From assembly GCF_023806485.1 (NCBI RefSeq), contig NZ_JAMSLR010000002.1, positions 248,001-312,000 on the forward strand: a DNA stretch of 64,000 bases, given 5' to 3'. Position 1 is the first letter of the stretch. The number at the start of each line of letters is the position of its first letter. The notes under the pieces were generated by a model, which was given only the letters and a program-made list of their open reading frames with translations, searched no databases and was not told the DNA's origin. Source of the DNA: Thermalbibacter longus. GTDB lineage: Bacteria; Chloroflexota; Chloroflexia; Thermomicrobiales; Thermomicrobiaceae. A program made the position numbers and the translations under genes. Below, piece by piece: positions 39,749 to 48,781 of this stretch.

Positions 39749-41407
39749 TCACCACACGCGCGCGCCGCGCACTGGCGACAGCGAGGCGAGTAGCATGAGC
39801 AGCGGTGGAAGCCACGCGACGAGGGTGAGGGTGATGGTGACGATCACCCATGGACGCCAGCGATCGAGTACCGGCGGGACGCGACGCTCCCCAGGGGCAT
39901 ACTCGGCGAGTGGCACCTCGACCTGTGCCGGAGTGCGGGAGGCCACCAGCGTAAGCGTGATGTTCAGCAGGTAGAGGATGCCGCTTACGAACATGATCGT
40001 GCCGCCGATGCCCACGAGAGGCATACCGATGATGCTCTGCCATTGCGGCATAACGTACTCGGCCGCCGCGATTTGTGTCCTACGCGGCATGCCGAGCAAG
40101 CCCAACCGGTGAAGCGTCTCGGAAAAGATCACCTCCCCTACGAAGAACGACCAGGCCTGAACGAGCGCGAGCCTCCGGCTCCAGAGCGCGCGGCCGGTCA
40201 AGTAGGGTACCAGCCAGTATGTGATCCCCATGAAGGTCAACGTGACAGCCGCCCCGACCGTCAGATGGAAGTGGCCGACGATCCAGCGCGTGTTGTGGAC
40301 GATCAAGTTCACATTGTACGAGGCGTTGGCCAGGCCGCTTATGCCGCCGAAGATGAAGAGGAACATGCCCAGGACCTGAGAGACGAAAGCGGGTTCGCTC
40401 CAGGGTAGCGGCAGGATCCAGTTCAACCACCCCCTCGCTCCGCGTGCTCGGCCGGCGTTCTCGAGTGTGGCAGCTACATTGAACATCGTGAGGAGGCTGG
40501 CGAAGAACACGATGAATGTGAAGAAGGCGTGCACGAGCTTCCACCACTCGGAGATACCAGGATCGGTGAACTGGTGGTGGAGGCCGACAGGAAGCGAATA
40601 GACGAGAAAGATGATGAAGGCGATACGAGCGACAGTCTCGCTGAAGAGGCGTCCTCCCGCGATCTTGGGAACCATCGTGTACCAGGAGATTACGGCAGGC
40701 AGCAGCCAGAAGTATACGATCGGATGCCCGGTAAACCAGAACAGCGAGCGAGCGAGGAGTGGGTCGATGGCTGAGACGAGCCCGAGGGACCACGGGATCA
40801 ACAGGAAGACCATCTCGATGGCCACGCCAGCGCTGGCGATCGTCCACATCACGAAGGTAATCAAAGCCCCGAACGCTGCCAGTGGCGTGGGCTCGTCGGG
40901 ATGGCTCGCTCGCCACTGGCGGTACGTCCGAATGAAGTTCAGCAATACGAGCCACGTACCCGCTACGACCAGTGTCAAGCCGATATAGAAGGCCGGGTGT
41001 GCGCGCATCGGTGGATAGAAGGTATAGAGCACCGTAGCCTGATTCGCGAGGATCGCGATCACGGCAAGTACGAGGCCGGCAAGCATGATCCAGAAGGTTG
41101 CCCAGGCGAGCCGCATCGAGGCCAGCGGGCGACGTAAGGCATAGACCATCGTGAAGCTCAGGAACCCGCAGATGAAGAAGGTTGTCCAGAGCAGCACATT
41201 ACCGACGCCGTGCAGGGTGAGACCCTGGTAATACGAGCGGAAGATCGGCAGCGTTGCGTAGAGGTTGATGCCAGCACTATCGAGGGCCTGGTAGATACTC
41301 GGCACGTTCGCTAACGCCAGTGTAATGAGCGCGACAGTGACATAGGCTCCGGTCAACCGGTGCACCGAGCCGAGCTCGGCGGGGTAGCGAGCCGGCAGGC
41401 CGTTCAT
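39749..41407 (-). CDS. cbaA: ba3-type cytochrome c oxidase subunit I
   Basis: This 552-residue heme-copper oxidase of the B family reduces oxygen to water with proton pumping. Ligands align with Thermus thermophilus ba3 at an almost constant offset: His66 and His381 (heme b), His379 (heme a3), His228 with the cross-linked Tyr232 in GHPIVYFW, and His277-His278 (CuB). Thirteen transmembrane helices are expected. The ATG at 41407 overlaps the subunit II stop by 4 bases; a start ten codons earlier would lie inside subunit II. High oxygen affinity is typical of this family, suggesting growth at low oxygen or high temperature. Confidence 0.97.
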   Translation of the reverse strand: MNGLPARYPAELGSVHRLTGAYVTVALITLALANVPSIYQALDSAGINLYATLPIFRSYYQGLTLHGVGNVLLWTTFFICGFLSFTMVYALRRPLASMRLAWATFWIMLAGLVLAVIAILANQATVLYTFYPPMRAHPAFYIGLTLVVAGTWLVLLNFIRTYRQWRASHPDEPTPLAAFGALITFVMWTIASAGVAIEMVFLLIPWSLGLVSAIDPLLARSLFWFTGHPIVYFWLLPAVISWYTMVPKIAGGRLFSETVARIAFIIFLVYSLPVGLHHQFTDPGISEWWKLVHAFFTFIVFFASLLTMFNVAATLENAGRARGARGWLNWILPLPWSEPAFVSQVLGMFLFIFGGISGLANASYNVNLIVHNTRWIVGHFHLTVGAAVTLTFMGITYWLVPYLTGRALWSRRLALVQAWSFFVGEVIFSETLHRLGLLGMPRRTQIAAAEYVMPQWQSIIGMPLVGIGGTIMFVSGILYLLNITLTLVASRTPAQVEVPLAEYAPGERRVPPVLDRWRPWVIVTITLTLVAWLPPLLMLLASLSPVRGARVW

Positions 41408-41907
41408 GGCGTCCCCTCCACGATGATGCGACCCCACATGAGATGGTGTCCCACACCACAGTACTCATGGCACATGAACTGGTAGGTTCCCGGTTGGTGG
41501 AAGGTTACTGTCGTGCGGGCGATGCGGCCCGGTATCACCATAAGGTTCACGTTCGTTCCGGGAATCTCGAACCCGTGAATGACATCCCGGCTTGTCGCAA
41601 CGATATCGACCTGCGCGCCGGCCGGTATCCGCACTTCATTGGGCTGGAATTGCCAGGCACTCGCCACGATCGTGAGCTGGTAGTGGTTGGGGGCGATCTG
41701 CGACAGACCGGGATTGTCAAAGGGCGGTGTCTCCCTGAGCTGAGCCGGGTCGACCGTGCCTGCTATGCCGGGCAGGTGGATGCCCATTCCAAATGCGGCG
41801 ATCACGACGGCGACGAGCATTGCGGTCGGGATTGCGATACTGGGGAGGATCCAGGCGAGCTCGTACAGATAGGGCTCATGGCGTTCTGGCGGTCCAGCTT
41901 CGGCCAC
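41404..41907 (-). CDS. cbaB: ba3-type cytochrome c oxidase subunit II (CuA)
   Basis: The protein has 167 residues. One N-terminal membrane anchor (ILPSIAIPTAMLVAVVIAAFG) is followed by a cupredoxin domain outside the membrane that takes electrons from cytochrome c. The dinuclear copper ligands are complete: His111 (DVIHGFEIPG), Cys146, Glu148, Cys150, His154 and Met157 (CHEYCGVGHHLM), at a constant offset of 3 from Thermus ba3 subunit II. The gene lies 3 bases after the subunit IIa stop and overlaps subunit I by 4 bases. Confidence 0.97.
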   Translation of the reverse strand: MAEAGPPERHEPYLYELAWILPSIAIPTAMLVAVVIAAFGMGIHLPGIAGTVDPAQLRETPPFDNPGLSQIAPNHYQLTIVASAWQFQPNEVRIPAGAQVDIVATSRDVIHGFEIPGTNVNLMVIPGRIARTTVTFHQPGTYQFMCHEYCGVGHHLMWGRIIVEGTP

Positions 41908-41910
41908 AAC

Positions 41911-42030
41911 TCACCTCCGGGTCCACAACTCGGCATAGAGAACGAACCAGAACCCGACCAGCATCAGGAAGAACACGAGCATAAGGAGGAGCGCGCCCTT
42001 CGGGGCCTCTTCAGGAGGCGTTACATTCAT
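41911..42030 (-). CDS. cbaD: ba3 oxidase subunit IIa-like micropeptide
   Basis: A 39-codon gene starts at ATG 42030 after AAGGAGG and ends TGA at 41911-41913. The product begins MNVTPPEEAPKG, has a single membrane helix LLLMLVFFLMLVGFWFVLY and ends AELWTRR. Size, single helix and position directly before subunit II match the 34-residue subunit IIa of Thermus ba3 oxidase, which packs against subunit I. A promoter 38 bases upstream makes it the first gene of the oxidase operon. Confidence 0.88.
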   Translation of the reverse strand: MNVTPPEEAPKGALLLMLVFFLMLVGFWFVLYAELWTRR

Positions 42031-42067
42031 CGTCCTGCCTCCTTCACCCTATTTGGAACGTATCTGC

Positions 42068-42096
42068 ATCGTAGAAGAGGAAACCCATGAAGTCAA
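42068..42096 (-). promoter_or_regulatory. Predicted promoter of the oxidase operon
   Basis: Minus strand: TTGACT (42091-42096), 17 bases, TACGAT (42068-42073). Transcription would start about 30 bases before the subunit IIa ATG. Confidence 0.68.
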
Positions 42097-42161
42097 GAAG
42101 CGACTCGAGGCCGGTGCCGATTCTCGTCGTGATCGGGGGCTCCCTCCGTGCCGGACCCCGA

Positions 42162-42190
42162 TTGCCTCACCAGTGCGGACGGGCTAAGGT
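42162..42190 (+). promoter_or_regulatory. Predicted promoter of the MFS gene
   Basis: TTGCCT (42162-42167), 17 bases, TAAGGT (42185-42190), divergent from the oxidase promoter. The leader to the ATG at 42398 would be about 200 bases; no gene or known regulatory RNA was recognised in it. Confidence 0.52.
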
Positions 42191-42397
42191 ATTGTGTGCC
42201 GGAGGGGCGTTGGAGGCGGCAGGCTGCGAACGAGCGGTAGGTCGCGCGCTGCCGCATTGTTCATCCCCGCATGCCTGTACGACCGGGTTCCCTATCGCGT
42301 TGCGCTTCGCCCCCGTCTCGCCAGCTCGACGAGACATGGCGATGGGGGTGCCTCTTCTCAGGCTGAGCGACGGCCAGAAACGGGGGTATACAGCTCG

Positions 42398-43882
42398 ATG
42401 ACAGGCGCACTCGACCAGGCATCGGCTGGCGGCACCGGCCCGTTAGGCGCAGGGCGGCGACCCGGGGCGCGGTCGATCCTGATTTTCCTGGTCGTCTGTC
42501 TTGCGCTCCTGATGTCGAGCATCGGCATCACGACCGTCACGGTGGCATTCCCGGCGATGACCGAAGGGCTGAACGCGAGCGTGGTCTGGGTGGGGTGGGT
42601 GCTGACCGGCTACCAGCTCGCGCAGACGGTCATGATGCCCCTTGCCGGCAAGCTCAGCGATGAGTTAGGCCGCAAGCGGCTTTTCCTCGCTTGCGTCGGG
42701 CTGTTCACAGCCAGCTCGTTTCTCTGCGGCATCGCGCCGAACGTCTACCTTCTCATCCTCTTCCGAATCCTCCAGGCCGTGGGAGGCGGTGCCTTCATGC
42801 CCTCGGCCTCGGGCATCATCAGCGATGTCTTCGACGACCGCTGGCGCCCGACGGCGATCGGTTTGTTCGCGAGCGTGTTCCCTGTCGGTGCCCTGGTCGG
42901 GTCGGTGCTGGGTGGCTGGATGGTCGAGCACCTCGGCTGGCGCTCTGTCTTCATCAACGTGCCGATCGGGATCGTGCTGCTCCTGGGCGGTCTGGGGCTG
43001 ATCCCTGCCAGCACACGACCGTCGCGCCCCCGACCGATCGACCTCGTCGGTGCAACGCTCTTCGCGTTGGGCATGCTCGGTATCATGTTCGGCTTGACCG
43101 TACTGGGGAACTTGGGGGCTTTCACCTCGCAAGTCGCCCTCTGGCTCCTCCTCGGCACGCTCGCGCTGGTGGCCTTTGTCTATCAGGAGCACCGCGTGGC
43201 CGACCCGATGATCGACCTGCGGCTACTGCGCGGTCGGGCCTTCGCCGCGGTCAACCTGTACAACTTCCTTCATGGCGCGCTCGTCTTCGGCTTCTTCAGC
43301 TTCGTCCCGCTGTATGCCATCGAGGCCTATCACCTGCGCGAGACGACCGTTGGCTTCATCCTTATGCCGCGGGCGCTCGCCATGGCCCTCTGCTCGGCGC
43401 TGAGCTCCTTCTTCTTGATCCGGCTGGGCTACCGCTCTCCGATGATCGCCGGAATCGTGCTGGTCAGCGCTAGCCTCTTCCTCACGGCGGAGAGCTGGCA
43501 CCAGGTGTCGGTCGCCGGACACCCGGTGAGTGATGAGCTGCTGCTGGCGGCCCTGGTCGCGATCTCCGGGATCGGCGTCGGCATCAGCGCGCCGGCCTCG
43601 AGCAACGCCGCGCTGGAGCTGATGCCCGCGGCGGTGGCGCGGATCGTCGGCATGCGTGGCATGTTCCGCTCGACCGGCGGCGTCCTGGGCACGGCGCTGA
43701 TTGTCCTGCTCCTGACCCGCTTCTCTAACCCGGGCGAGGGGCTCGCGGTGATCTTCAGGGCGAGCGCGCTCTTGATCCTGCTGATGATTCCGCTGGTCTT
43801 CCTGATCCCGGACACCGCCCGCCTGCGTCGCCAGGCGCGCAAGCACCCGGCACGTTCGGCTCGCGGCAGCGCGGCGGACTAG
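42398..43882 (+). CDS. MFS transporter, DHA2 (EmrB/QacA) drug exporter type
   Basis: This 494-residue major facilitator carries 14 transmembrane helices, as expected for the 14-TM DHA2 family of proton-driven multidrug exporters. Motif A is GKLSDELGRKRLF, motif C-like text is GLFASVFPVGALVGSVLGGWMVEHLGWRSVFINVPIG, and the N-terminal VTVAFPAMTEGLN is family-typical. The ATG at 42398 is preferred because upstream codons are low-complexity. It is transcribed alone, with no regulator gene adjacent. Substrates cannot be predicted. Confidence 0.95.
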   Translation: MTGALDQASAGGTGPLGAGRRPGARSILIFLVVCLALLMSSIGITTVTVAFPAMTEGLNASVVWVGWVLTGYQLAQTVMMPLAGKLSDELGRKRLFLACVGLFTASSFLCGIAPNVYLLILFRILQAVGGGAFMPSASGIISDVFDDRWRPTAIGLFASVFPVGALVGSVLGGWMVEHLGWRSVFINVPIGIVLLLGGLGLIPASTRPSRPRPIDLVGATLFALGMLGIMFGLTVLGNLGAFTSQVALWLLLGTLALVAFVYQEHRVADPMIDLRLLRGRAFAAVNLYNFLHGALVFGFFSFVPLYAIEAYHLRETTVGFILMPRALAMALCSALSSFFLIRLGYRSPMIAGIVLVSASLFLTAESWHQVSVAGHPVSDELLLAALVAISGIGVGISAPASSNAALELMPAAVARIVGMRGMFRSTGGVLGTALIVLLLTRFSNPGEGLAVIFRASALLILLMIPLVFLIPDTARLRRQARKHPARSARGSAAD

Positions 43883-43937
43883 CCGCCGTCTCCATGTGCC
43901 CGGCGAGCGCTCGCCGTGGGTTCTGCGCGAAGGGCGC

Positions 43938-44927
43938 TCAGCTCTCTGCCAGGAACGCCGAGGTCTCGTCGAGGAAGCGGGCTCGGCCCCGCTCTGGGCG
44001 ATCGAGAAAGAGGTAATGCGTCCCGCCTGCGATCGTCACCGTTCGCACGAGCGGGGCGTTCACCAGCTCCGCTCGCAGCGCCTCCAAGTCCTCGGGGCGC
44101 GACCAGTGGTCGCGGTCACCGCGGATGACCAGCGTCGGCACGCGGATGGCGGCTGCGTCCCAGTACTTGTGCCCGAGCGAGAGATTGTAGCTCTCGAGCT
44201 GGAAGCCTCGCGGGATGCGCATGCTCGGTGGGGTGCGCGAGCTGCTGGTCGGATCGCTCGCGAGCGACTCCTGGACGTAGGCGTCAGCCACGGCGGGGTC
44301 GCGCCACTCGCTCTTGTCCTCCGCTGGGATGGCCCGATCCCAACTCGCGAGCAGGCCGTGGCGATCCACTAGCCGGTAGGCCCCGCCGCTGTGGTCGAAG
44401 ACGCCCGGACGATCCGGCCGCTCGAACGCCGCGCGCAGTGGCCAGGGGGCATTGACGCCGTAGAGGCTGTTGAGCATGACCAGGCAGCGCACCGTCTCGT
44501 TGTGGCGTGCCGTATACATCCCGGCCCAGTGCCCGCCGGTGGCCCACCCGATCAACCCGACGCGCTCCCCGCTGTGGATTGAGCTGATCAAGCCCACCAC
44601 CGCGCCGATATCGCGTACCGCCTCTTCCGAGGTCACGGCCGGCGGATTGTGCTCCCGCGGCTCCCTGAGCGCCTGAGGGCGGGCAGAGTTGCCCCAGCCG
44701 CGGACATCCATCAGGTAGGTCGTGTAGCCGGCTGCGACGAGGTCTTCGGCCAGCGAGTAGCCGGGTATCGGCAGATCGAAGACGATCCCGCCCGGCCCGC
44801 CGCCGTGGATCAGCAGCACCGGCGGGCGAAGATCGCCGGTGCCGCGCACCTGACGTGCCCAGATCTGAATCCCTGGCTCGCTCTCGATCAGAAAATCGAG
44901 ACGCTGGATCGCCCCGTCGGCGGTCAT
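43938..44927 (-). CDS. Alpha/beta hydrolase-fold protein with unusual nucleophile elbow
   Basis: The protein has 329 residues, starting at MTADGAIQRLDF after GAGGAGGAG. The fold is clear: oxyanion segment LLIHGGGPGG, YLMDVRGWGNS, then the nucleophile elbow, and finally VIRGDRDHWSRP (Asp) and AGGTHYLFLDRP (His). The elbow reads G127-W-A-T-G131, so the position normally occupied by Ser, Cys or Asp is Ala129. Asp and His appear normal. Either Thr130 substitutes in some way, or the protein has lost hydrolase activity and acts as a binding or lyase-type member. Upstream in-frame codons are rejected for lack of a ribosome site. Confidence 0.87.
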   Translation of the reverse strand: MTADGAIQRLDFLIESEPGIQIWARQVRGTGDLRPPVLLIHGGGPGGIVFDLPIPGYSLAEDLVAAGYTTYLMDVRGWGNSARPQALREPREHNPPAVTSEEAVRDIGAVVGLISSIHSGERVGLIGWATGGHWAGMYTARHNETVRCLVMLNSLYGVNAPWPLRAAFERPDRPGVFDHSGGAYRLVDRHGLLASWDRAIPAEDKSEWRDPAVADAYVQESLASDPTSSSRTPPSMRIPRGFQLESYNLSLGHKYWDAAAIRVPTLVIRGDRDHWSRPEDLEALRAELVNAPLVRTVTIAGGTHYLFLDRPERGRARFLDETSAFLAES

Positions 44928-45004
44928 TGCTCCTCCTCGCCTCGTGGCTGGTAGCCTGCCCGTTGTCGCCATCGGCGATCGCTCCCCGCTCTCGGCCGGG
45001 GGCA

Positions 45005-45508
45005 TCAGGATACCAGCCGCGCCGCGAGGTAGACGATGGCCAGGTTCAGTAGCAGGTTCGTACCCGACACGATGATCGACAGCCTGGCGAGCCGGCGCCG
45101 GTGCGTCTCTGCGTCTGGGCCACCGATGCTCGCCACGGAGGCCAGGCGCGTGATTCGGGGGCCGAGGATCTGGCCGTGGAGGAGCGTCAGCGCGATAACT
45201 GCGGCCACGAGACACAGCTTGGCGAACAGAACCTGCCCGTAGGTCGACTGCGCTGCAGGCAACGATTCCCAGGCAACGCCGCGCCGCTCCCCGTTGAGGA
45301 AGCCGGTTACGAGGAGCAGCCCCAGCGAGATCCAGGACACCACGGCGAAGCGTTGCCCGAGCTGAGCGACGATGAGCGTGCGCTGGGCTGGAGGGAGCGC
45401 GCGTCGCAGTACCGGCAGCAGCACCAGCACCAGGAAGAGCTGGCCGCCGACCCAGGCGATGGCGGCGACCAGATGAACCCAGCGAATCGCTGCCCAGACC
45501 CAGTCCAT
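45005..45508 (-). CDS. CopD-like four-helix membrane protein
   Basis: The protein has 167 residues, starting at MDWVWAAIRW; GGAGGAG lies 5 bases upstream. Four membrane helices are visible. The first pair carries AAIRWVHLVAAIAWVGGQLFLVLVLLPVL, and later helices contain FAVVSWISLGLLLVTGFLNG and VLFAKLCLVAAVIALTLLHG. The conserved histidines in RWVHL and LLHGQ are typical of CopD/DUF2269-type proteins, proposed to bind copper or heme in the membrane. Given the nearby ba3 oxidase operon, a copper-supply role is attractive but is inference. Confidence 0.76.
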   Translation of the reverse strand: MDWVWAAIRWVHLVAAIAWVGGQLFLVLVLLPVLRRALPPAQRTLIVAQLGQRFAVVSWISLGLLLVTGFLNGERRGVAWESLPAAQSTYGQVLFAKLCLVAAVIALTLLHGQILGPRITRLASVASIGGPDAETHRRRLARLSIIVSGTNLLLNLAIVYLAARLVS

Positions 45509-45852
45509 GCGACGCTCCTCCACACGCCAGCGAGCATGGTCCCTATCCTCGCGCCGGATGGTACCGAGCGGGTACCGGTGACGACGACTACCCGTTCGGG
45601 TGGTTCCGGGTGACCGCTCGAAGAGATGGATGCTCGACACCGGGGAGAGATCGGGACTCGAGCGTGTGAATACGCTCACGTTTTGGTACGATACAGGGCT
45701 GGGTAGCTGTGCCGGCAGATTCCTCGGGCTCGAGCGGGAGTATCAGGCCGGACTGCGGTTGAGCGAGCGTTGATGTCGATGCTGGCCGGGCGCTCGGCTG
45801 AACGAGCTACCCGGCCACTGTGTGGGCAGCTTCAGGTAGAGGAGCGGCGATC
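45509..45852. other. Intergenic between divergent genes
   Basis: About 345 bases between the CopD-like gene and pntAA, which are divergent. A TTTTGGTACGATACAG stretch (45681-45696) contains -10-like hexamers but has no good -35. No gene or repeat was recognised. Confidence 0.4.
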
Positions 45853-47019
45853 GTGCAGTCATCTGATTCTGCCACAGCGCCGGCGCTGACGATCGGAGTC
45901 CCCCGCGAGACGATGCCGGGCGAGCGTCGCGTCGCGCTGACGCCGGAGGCGGCGAAGAAGCTGGTGGCGCGCGGGTTTAGTGTGCTGGTCGAGCGGGAAG
46001 CTGGGCTGGCCGCCGGGTTCACCGATGAGGAGTACGAGGCTGCGGGCGCGCGGCTCGCGCCGGATGCGGCGACGGTTTACGGCAGTGCCTCGCTCGTGCT
46101 CAAGGTGCAGCGCCCTTCGGAGCATGAGGTGGAGATGCTCCGGCCAGGGACAGCCATCATCGCTTTTCTCCAGCCACTGATCCGGCCGGAGCTGGTAGCC
46201 CGGCTGGCCGAGCGCAAGGTCACCGCGATCAGCATGGATACCATCCCGCGGATCACGCGGGCGCAGCCGATGGACGCGCTCTCCTCGATGAGCACGGTTG
46301 CCGGCTATAAGGCAGTGCTGCTGGCGGCGAACGAGCTGCCCAAGTTCTTCCCCCTGATGATGACGGCCGCCGGCACTATCCGGCCGGCGAAGGTGCTGGT
46401 ACTGGGCGCTGGAGTGGCCGGGCTGCAGGCGATCGCGACTGCCCGCCGGCTCGGCGCTGTCGTCGAGGCGTTCGATACCCGGCCGGTAGTCAAGGAGCAG
46501 GTCGAGAGCCTGGGCGCGAAGTTCCTCGAACTGGAGATCAAGACTGAGGAGGTCGGCGGCTACGCGACCGAGCTGGCCGAGGAGCACCTGCGGCTCGAGC
46601 AGGAGCTGATCCACAACCACTGCGTCGAGGCGGACGTAGTGATCACCACCGCGCTGGTTCCCGGCCGGCGCGCTCCAGTGCTGATCCGCGAGGAGACCGT
46701 GCGGGAGATGCGCCCGCGCGCGGTGATCGTCGATCTGGCTGCCGAGATGGGCGGGAACTGTGAGCTGACGGAGCCGGGCGAGACGGTCGTTCGCTACGGC
46801 GTGACGATTATGGGGCCACTGAACCTGCCGAGCGAGATGGCCTATACCGCCAGCCAGATGTATGCCCGGAACGTGACCACTCTGGTGGAGCACCTGGCGC
46901 CGCGCGGCGAGCTGGTCTTCGACTTCGAGGATGAGATCACGCGCGGCGTGGTGCTGACGAGAGATGGCGAGATCCTGCACGAGCCGACGCTGGCCCGGCT
47001 GAAGGAGGAGGTGCGGTGA
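45853..47019 (+). CDS. pntAA: NAD(P) transhydrogenase alpha-1 subunit (NAD-binding)
   Basis: The protein has 388 residues. The GTG at 45853 follows AGAGGAG by 8 bases, which decides it over an upstream in-frame start at 45820. It is the soluble dI component that binds NAD(H): IGVPRETMPGERRVALTPEA, MDTIPRITRAQPMDALSSMSTVAGYKAVLLAA, the Rossmann VLVLGAGVAGLQAIATARRLGA and VIVDLAAEMGGNCE. With the next two genes it forms the membrane transhydrogenase that uses proton re-entry to make NADPH from NADH. The split-alpha arrangement is as in Rhodospirillum. Confidence 0.97.
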   Translation: MQSSDSATAPALTIGVPRETMPGERRVALTPEAAKKLVARGFSVLVEREAGLAAGFTDEEYEAAGARLAPDAATVYGSASLVLKVQRPSEHEVEMLRPGTAIIAFLQPLIRPELVARLAERKVTAISMDTIPRITRAQPMDALSSMSTVAGYKAVLLAANELPKFFPLMMTAAGTIRPAKVLVLGAGVAGLQAIATARRLGAVVEAFDTRPVVKEQVESLGAKFLELEIKTEEVGGYATELAEEHLRLEQELIHNHCVEADVVITTALVPGRRAPVLIREETVREMRPRAVIVDLAAEMGGNCELTEPGETVVRYGVTIMGPLNLPSEMAYTASQMYARNVTTLVEHLAPRGELVFDFEDEITRGVVLTRDGEILHEPTLARLKEEVR

Positions 47020-47381
47020 ACCAGGAGCTGCTGCTCGGCCTCTACGTGCTCATCTTGACGATCTTCCTCGGGTTCGAGGTGATCTCGCGGGTTCCCTCGT
47101 TGTTGCACACCCCGCTGATGTCCGGCACCAACGCGATCCACGGCATCGTGCTGCTGGGCGGCATCCTGGTTGCCGGTACCGCCGATCGGCCGATTCTCTA
47201 CCTGCTGGGGTTCCTCGGCTGCGCGCTCGGAGCGGGCAACCTGTTCGGCGGGCTCGTGGTGACCGATCGAATGCTCGAGATGTTCAAGCCGCGGCCGGCA
47301 GAGAAGCCAGCGGGCGAGCCGGCCCCGGTCGGCGCGGGCGTGCAAGCGGTTCGTGAGAAGGAGCCGGTGAGGAAGCCGTGA
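47016..47381 (+). CDS. pntAB: NAD(P) transhydrogenase alpha-2 subunit (membrane)
   Basis: This 121-residue small membrane component supplies part of the proton channel. Helices: ELLLGLYVLILTIFLGFEVI, AIHGIVLLGGILVAG and ILYLLGFLGCALGAGNLFGGLVVTDRML; the SRVPSLLHTPLMSGTNAIHGIV block is the family hallmark. A charged, proline-rich tail of ~30 residues follows. It starts with GTG overlapping the pntAA stop by 4 bases and overlaps the pntB start in turn. Confidence 0.96.
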   Translation: MNQELLLGLYVLILTIFLGFEVISRVPSLLHTPLMSGTNAIHGIVLLGGILVAGTADRPILYLLGFLGCALGAGNLFGGLVVTDRMLEMFKPRPAEKPAGEPAPVGAGVQAVREKEPVRKP

Positions 47382-48781
47382 TCGAGAGCTATCGTGAGGC
47401 ACTGATCGACCTGGCCTACCTCGTCTCAGCCGTTGCGCTGGTCTTCGGCCTGAAGCGGATGAGCGCGCCGCGCACGGCCCGCTCGGGTAACCAGATCGCG
47501 GCGGCCGCGCTACTGCTGGCCGTCGCGGTCACGCTGCTGGATCCGCACATCACCTGGGGCGCGGCCAACATCGCGGTGATGCTCTTCGGCATCGGCGTCG
47601 GCACCGTCGCGAGCGTCTACCTGGCGCGGATCGTGCCGATGACGGCCATGCCGCAGATGGTCGCGCTGTTCAATGGCATGGGAGGCGGCACGGCCGCGGT
47701 GGTCTCGGTGGCCGAGTTCCAGCGCTTCGCGGCCTCCGGGGCCGTCAGCGTCGGCGAAGCGGTGTCGGTGGCGTTCGGTACCACGATCGGCTCGATCGCG
47801 CTCACCGGGAGCCTGATCGCCTTCGCCAAGCTGCAGGAGGTGATGACCGGCCGGCCGGTGCGGTTCCCGCTCCAGTTGCCGGTGAACGTCGCCGCCTTCC
47901 TGGGGATCGTCGCGCTCTGGGTCTGGCTGCTGGGCCTGGCCGGCGGAGTGACGGTCGTCTGGTTGCTGTTCGCGCTTGCCCTCGTGTTCGGCGTCCTGCT
48001 GGTGTTGCCGGTCGGCGGCGCCGACATGCCGGTCGTGATCGCGGTACTCAACTCCATGACCGGGCTGGCGGCCGCTGCCACTGGGTTCGTGCTCGACAAC
48101 CAGATCCTGATCGTGGCCGGCGCGCTGGTGGGCGCGTCCGGCTCGTTGCTCACCATCCTGATGAGCCGGGCCATGAACCGCTCGCTGGCCAACGTGATGT
48201 TCGGCGCGTTCCGCGTATCCGGCCGCGCCGCGGCGGTGGCCGAGGCCAAGCCGATCCGGGAGATCACGGCCGAGGACGCGGCCGTGCTGATGGCCTATGC
48301 CAACGAGGTGATCGTCGTCCCTGGCTACGGGCTGGCAGTGGCGCAGGCGCAGCACCAGGTGCGGGAGCTGGCCGACGAGCTGGAGAAGCGCGGCGTCGAG
48401 GTGAAGTTCGCAATCCACCCGGTGGCTGGCCGGATGCCCGGGCACATGAACGTGCTGCTGGCCGAGGCCAACGTGCCCTACGACCAGCTCTTCGAGATGG
48501 AACAGATCAACGAAGAGTTCCAGCGGGCCGACGTGGCGCTGGTCGTCGGCGCGAACGACGTGGTCAACCCGGCAGCGCGCAGCGACCCCAGCAGCCCGAT
48601 CTACGGCATGCCGATCCTGAACGTCGACCAGGCGCGCAACGTGATCGTGCTCAAGCGCAGCATGCGGCCCGGCTTCGCCGGCATCGAGAACGAACTGTTC
48701 CACATGTCGCAGACTCGCATGCTGTTCGGCGATGCGCGCGAGTCGCTCATGAAACTGATCGAAGCGGTGAAGGCGGCCTAA
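47378..48781 (+). CDS. pntB: NAD(P) transhydrogenase beta subunit (NADP-binding)
   Basis: The protein has 467 residues. The N-terminal ~270 are membrane-embedded with about eight to nine helices (ALFNGMGGGTAAVVSVAEF, VLNSMTGLAAAATGFVLDNQILIVAGALVGASGSLLT). The C-terminal dIII domain binds NADP(H): VPGYGLAVAQAQHQVRELADEL, FAIHPVAGRMPGHMNVLLAEANVPYD, GANDVVNPAA, IYGMPILNVD and KRSMRPGFAGIEN. It starts with GTG overlapping pntAB. The stop overlaps the convergent luciferase-like gene by 4 bases, so there is no room for a separate terminator. Confidence 0.97.
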   Translation: MIESYREALIDLAYLVSAVALVFGLKRMSAPRTARSGNQIAAAALLLAVAVTLLDPHITWGAANIAVMLFGIGVGTVASVYLARIVPMTAMPQMVALFNGMGGGTAAVVSVAEFQRFAASGAVSVGEAVSVAFGTTIGSIALTGSLIAFAKLQEVMTGRPVRFPLQLPVNVAAFLGIVALWVWLLGLAGGVTVVWLLFALALVFGVLLVLPVGGADMPVVIAVLNSMTGLAAAATGFVLDNQILIVAGALVGASGSLLTILMSRAMNRSLANVMFGAFRVSGRAAAVAEAKPIREITAEDAAVLMAYANEVIVVPGYGLAVAQAQHQVRELADELEKRGVEVKFAIHPVAGRMPGHMNVLLAEANVPYDQLFEMEQINEEFQRADVALVVGANDVVNPAARSDPSSPIYGMPILNVDQARNVIVLKRSMRPGFAGIENELFHMSQTRMLFGDARESLMKLIEAVKAA

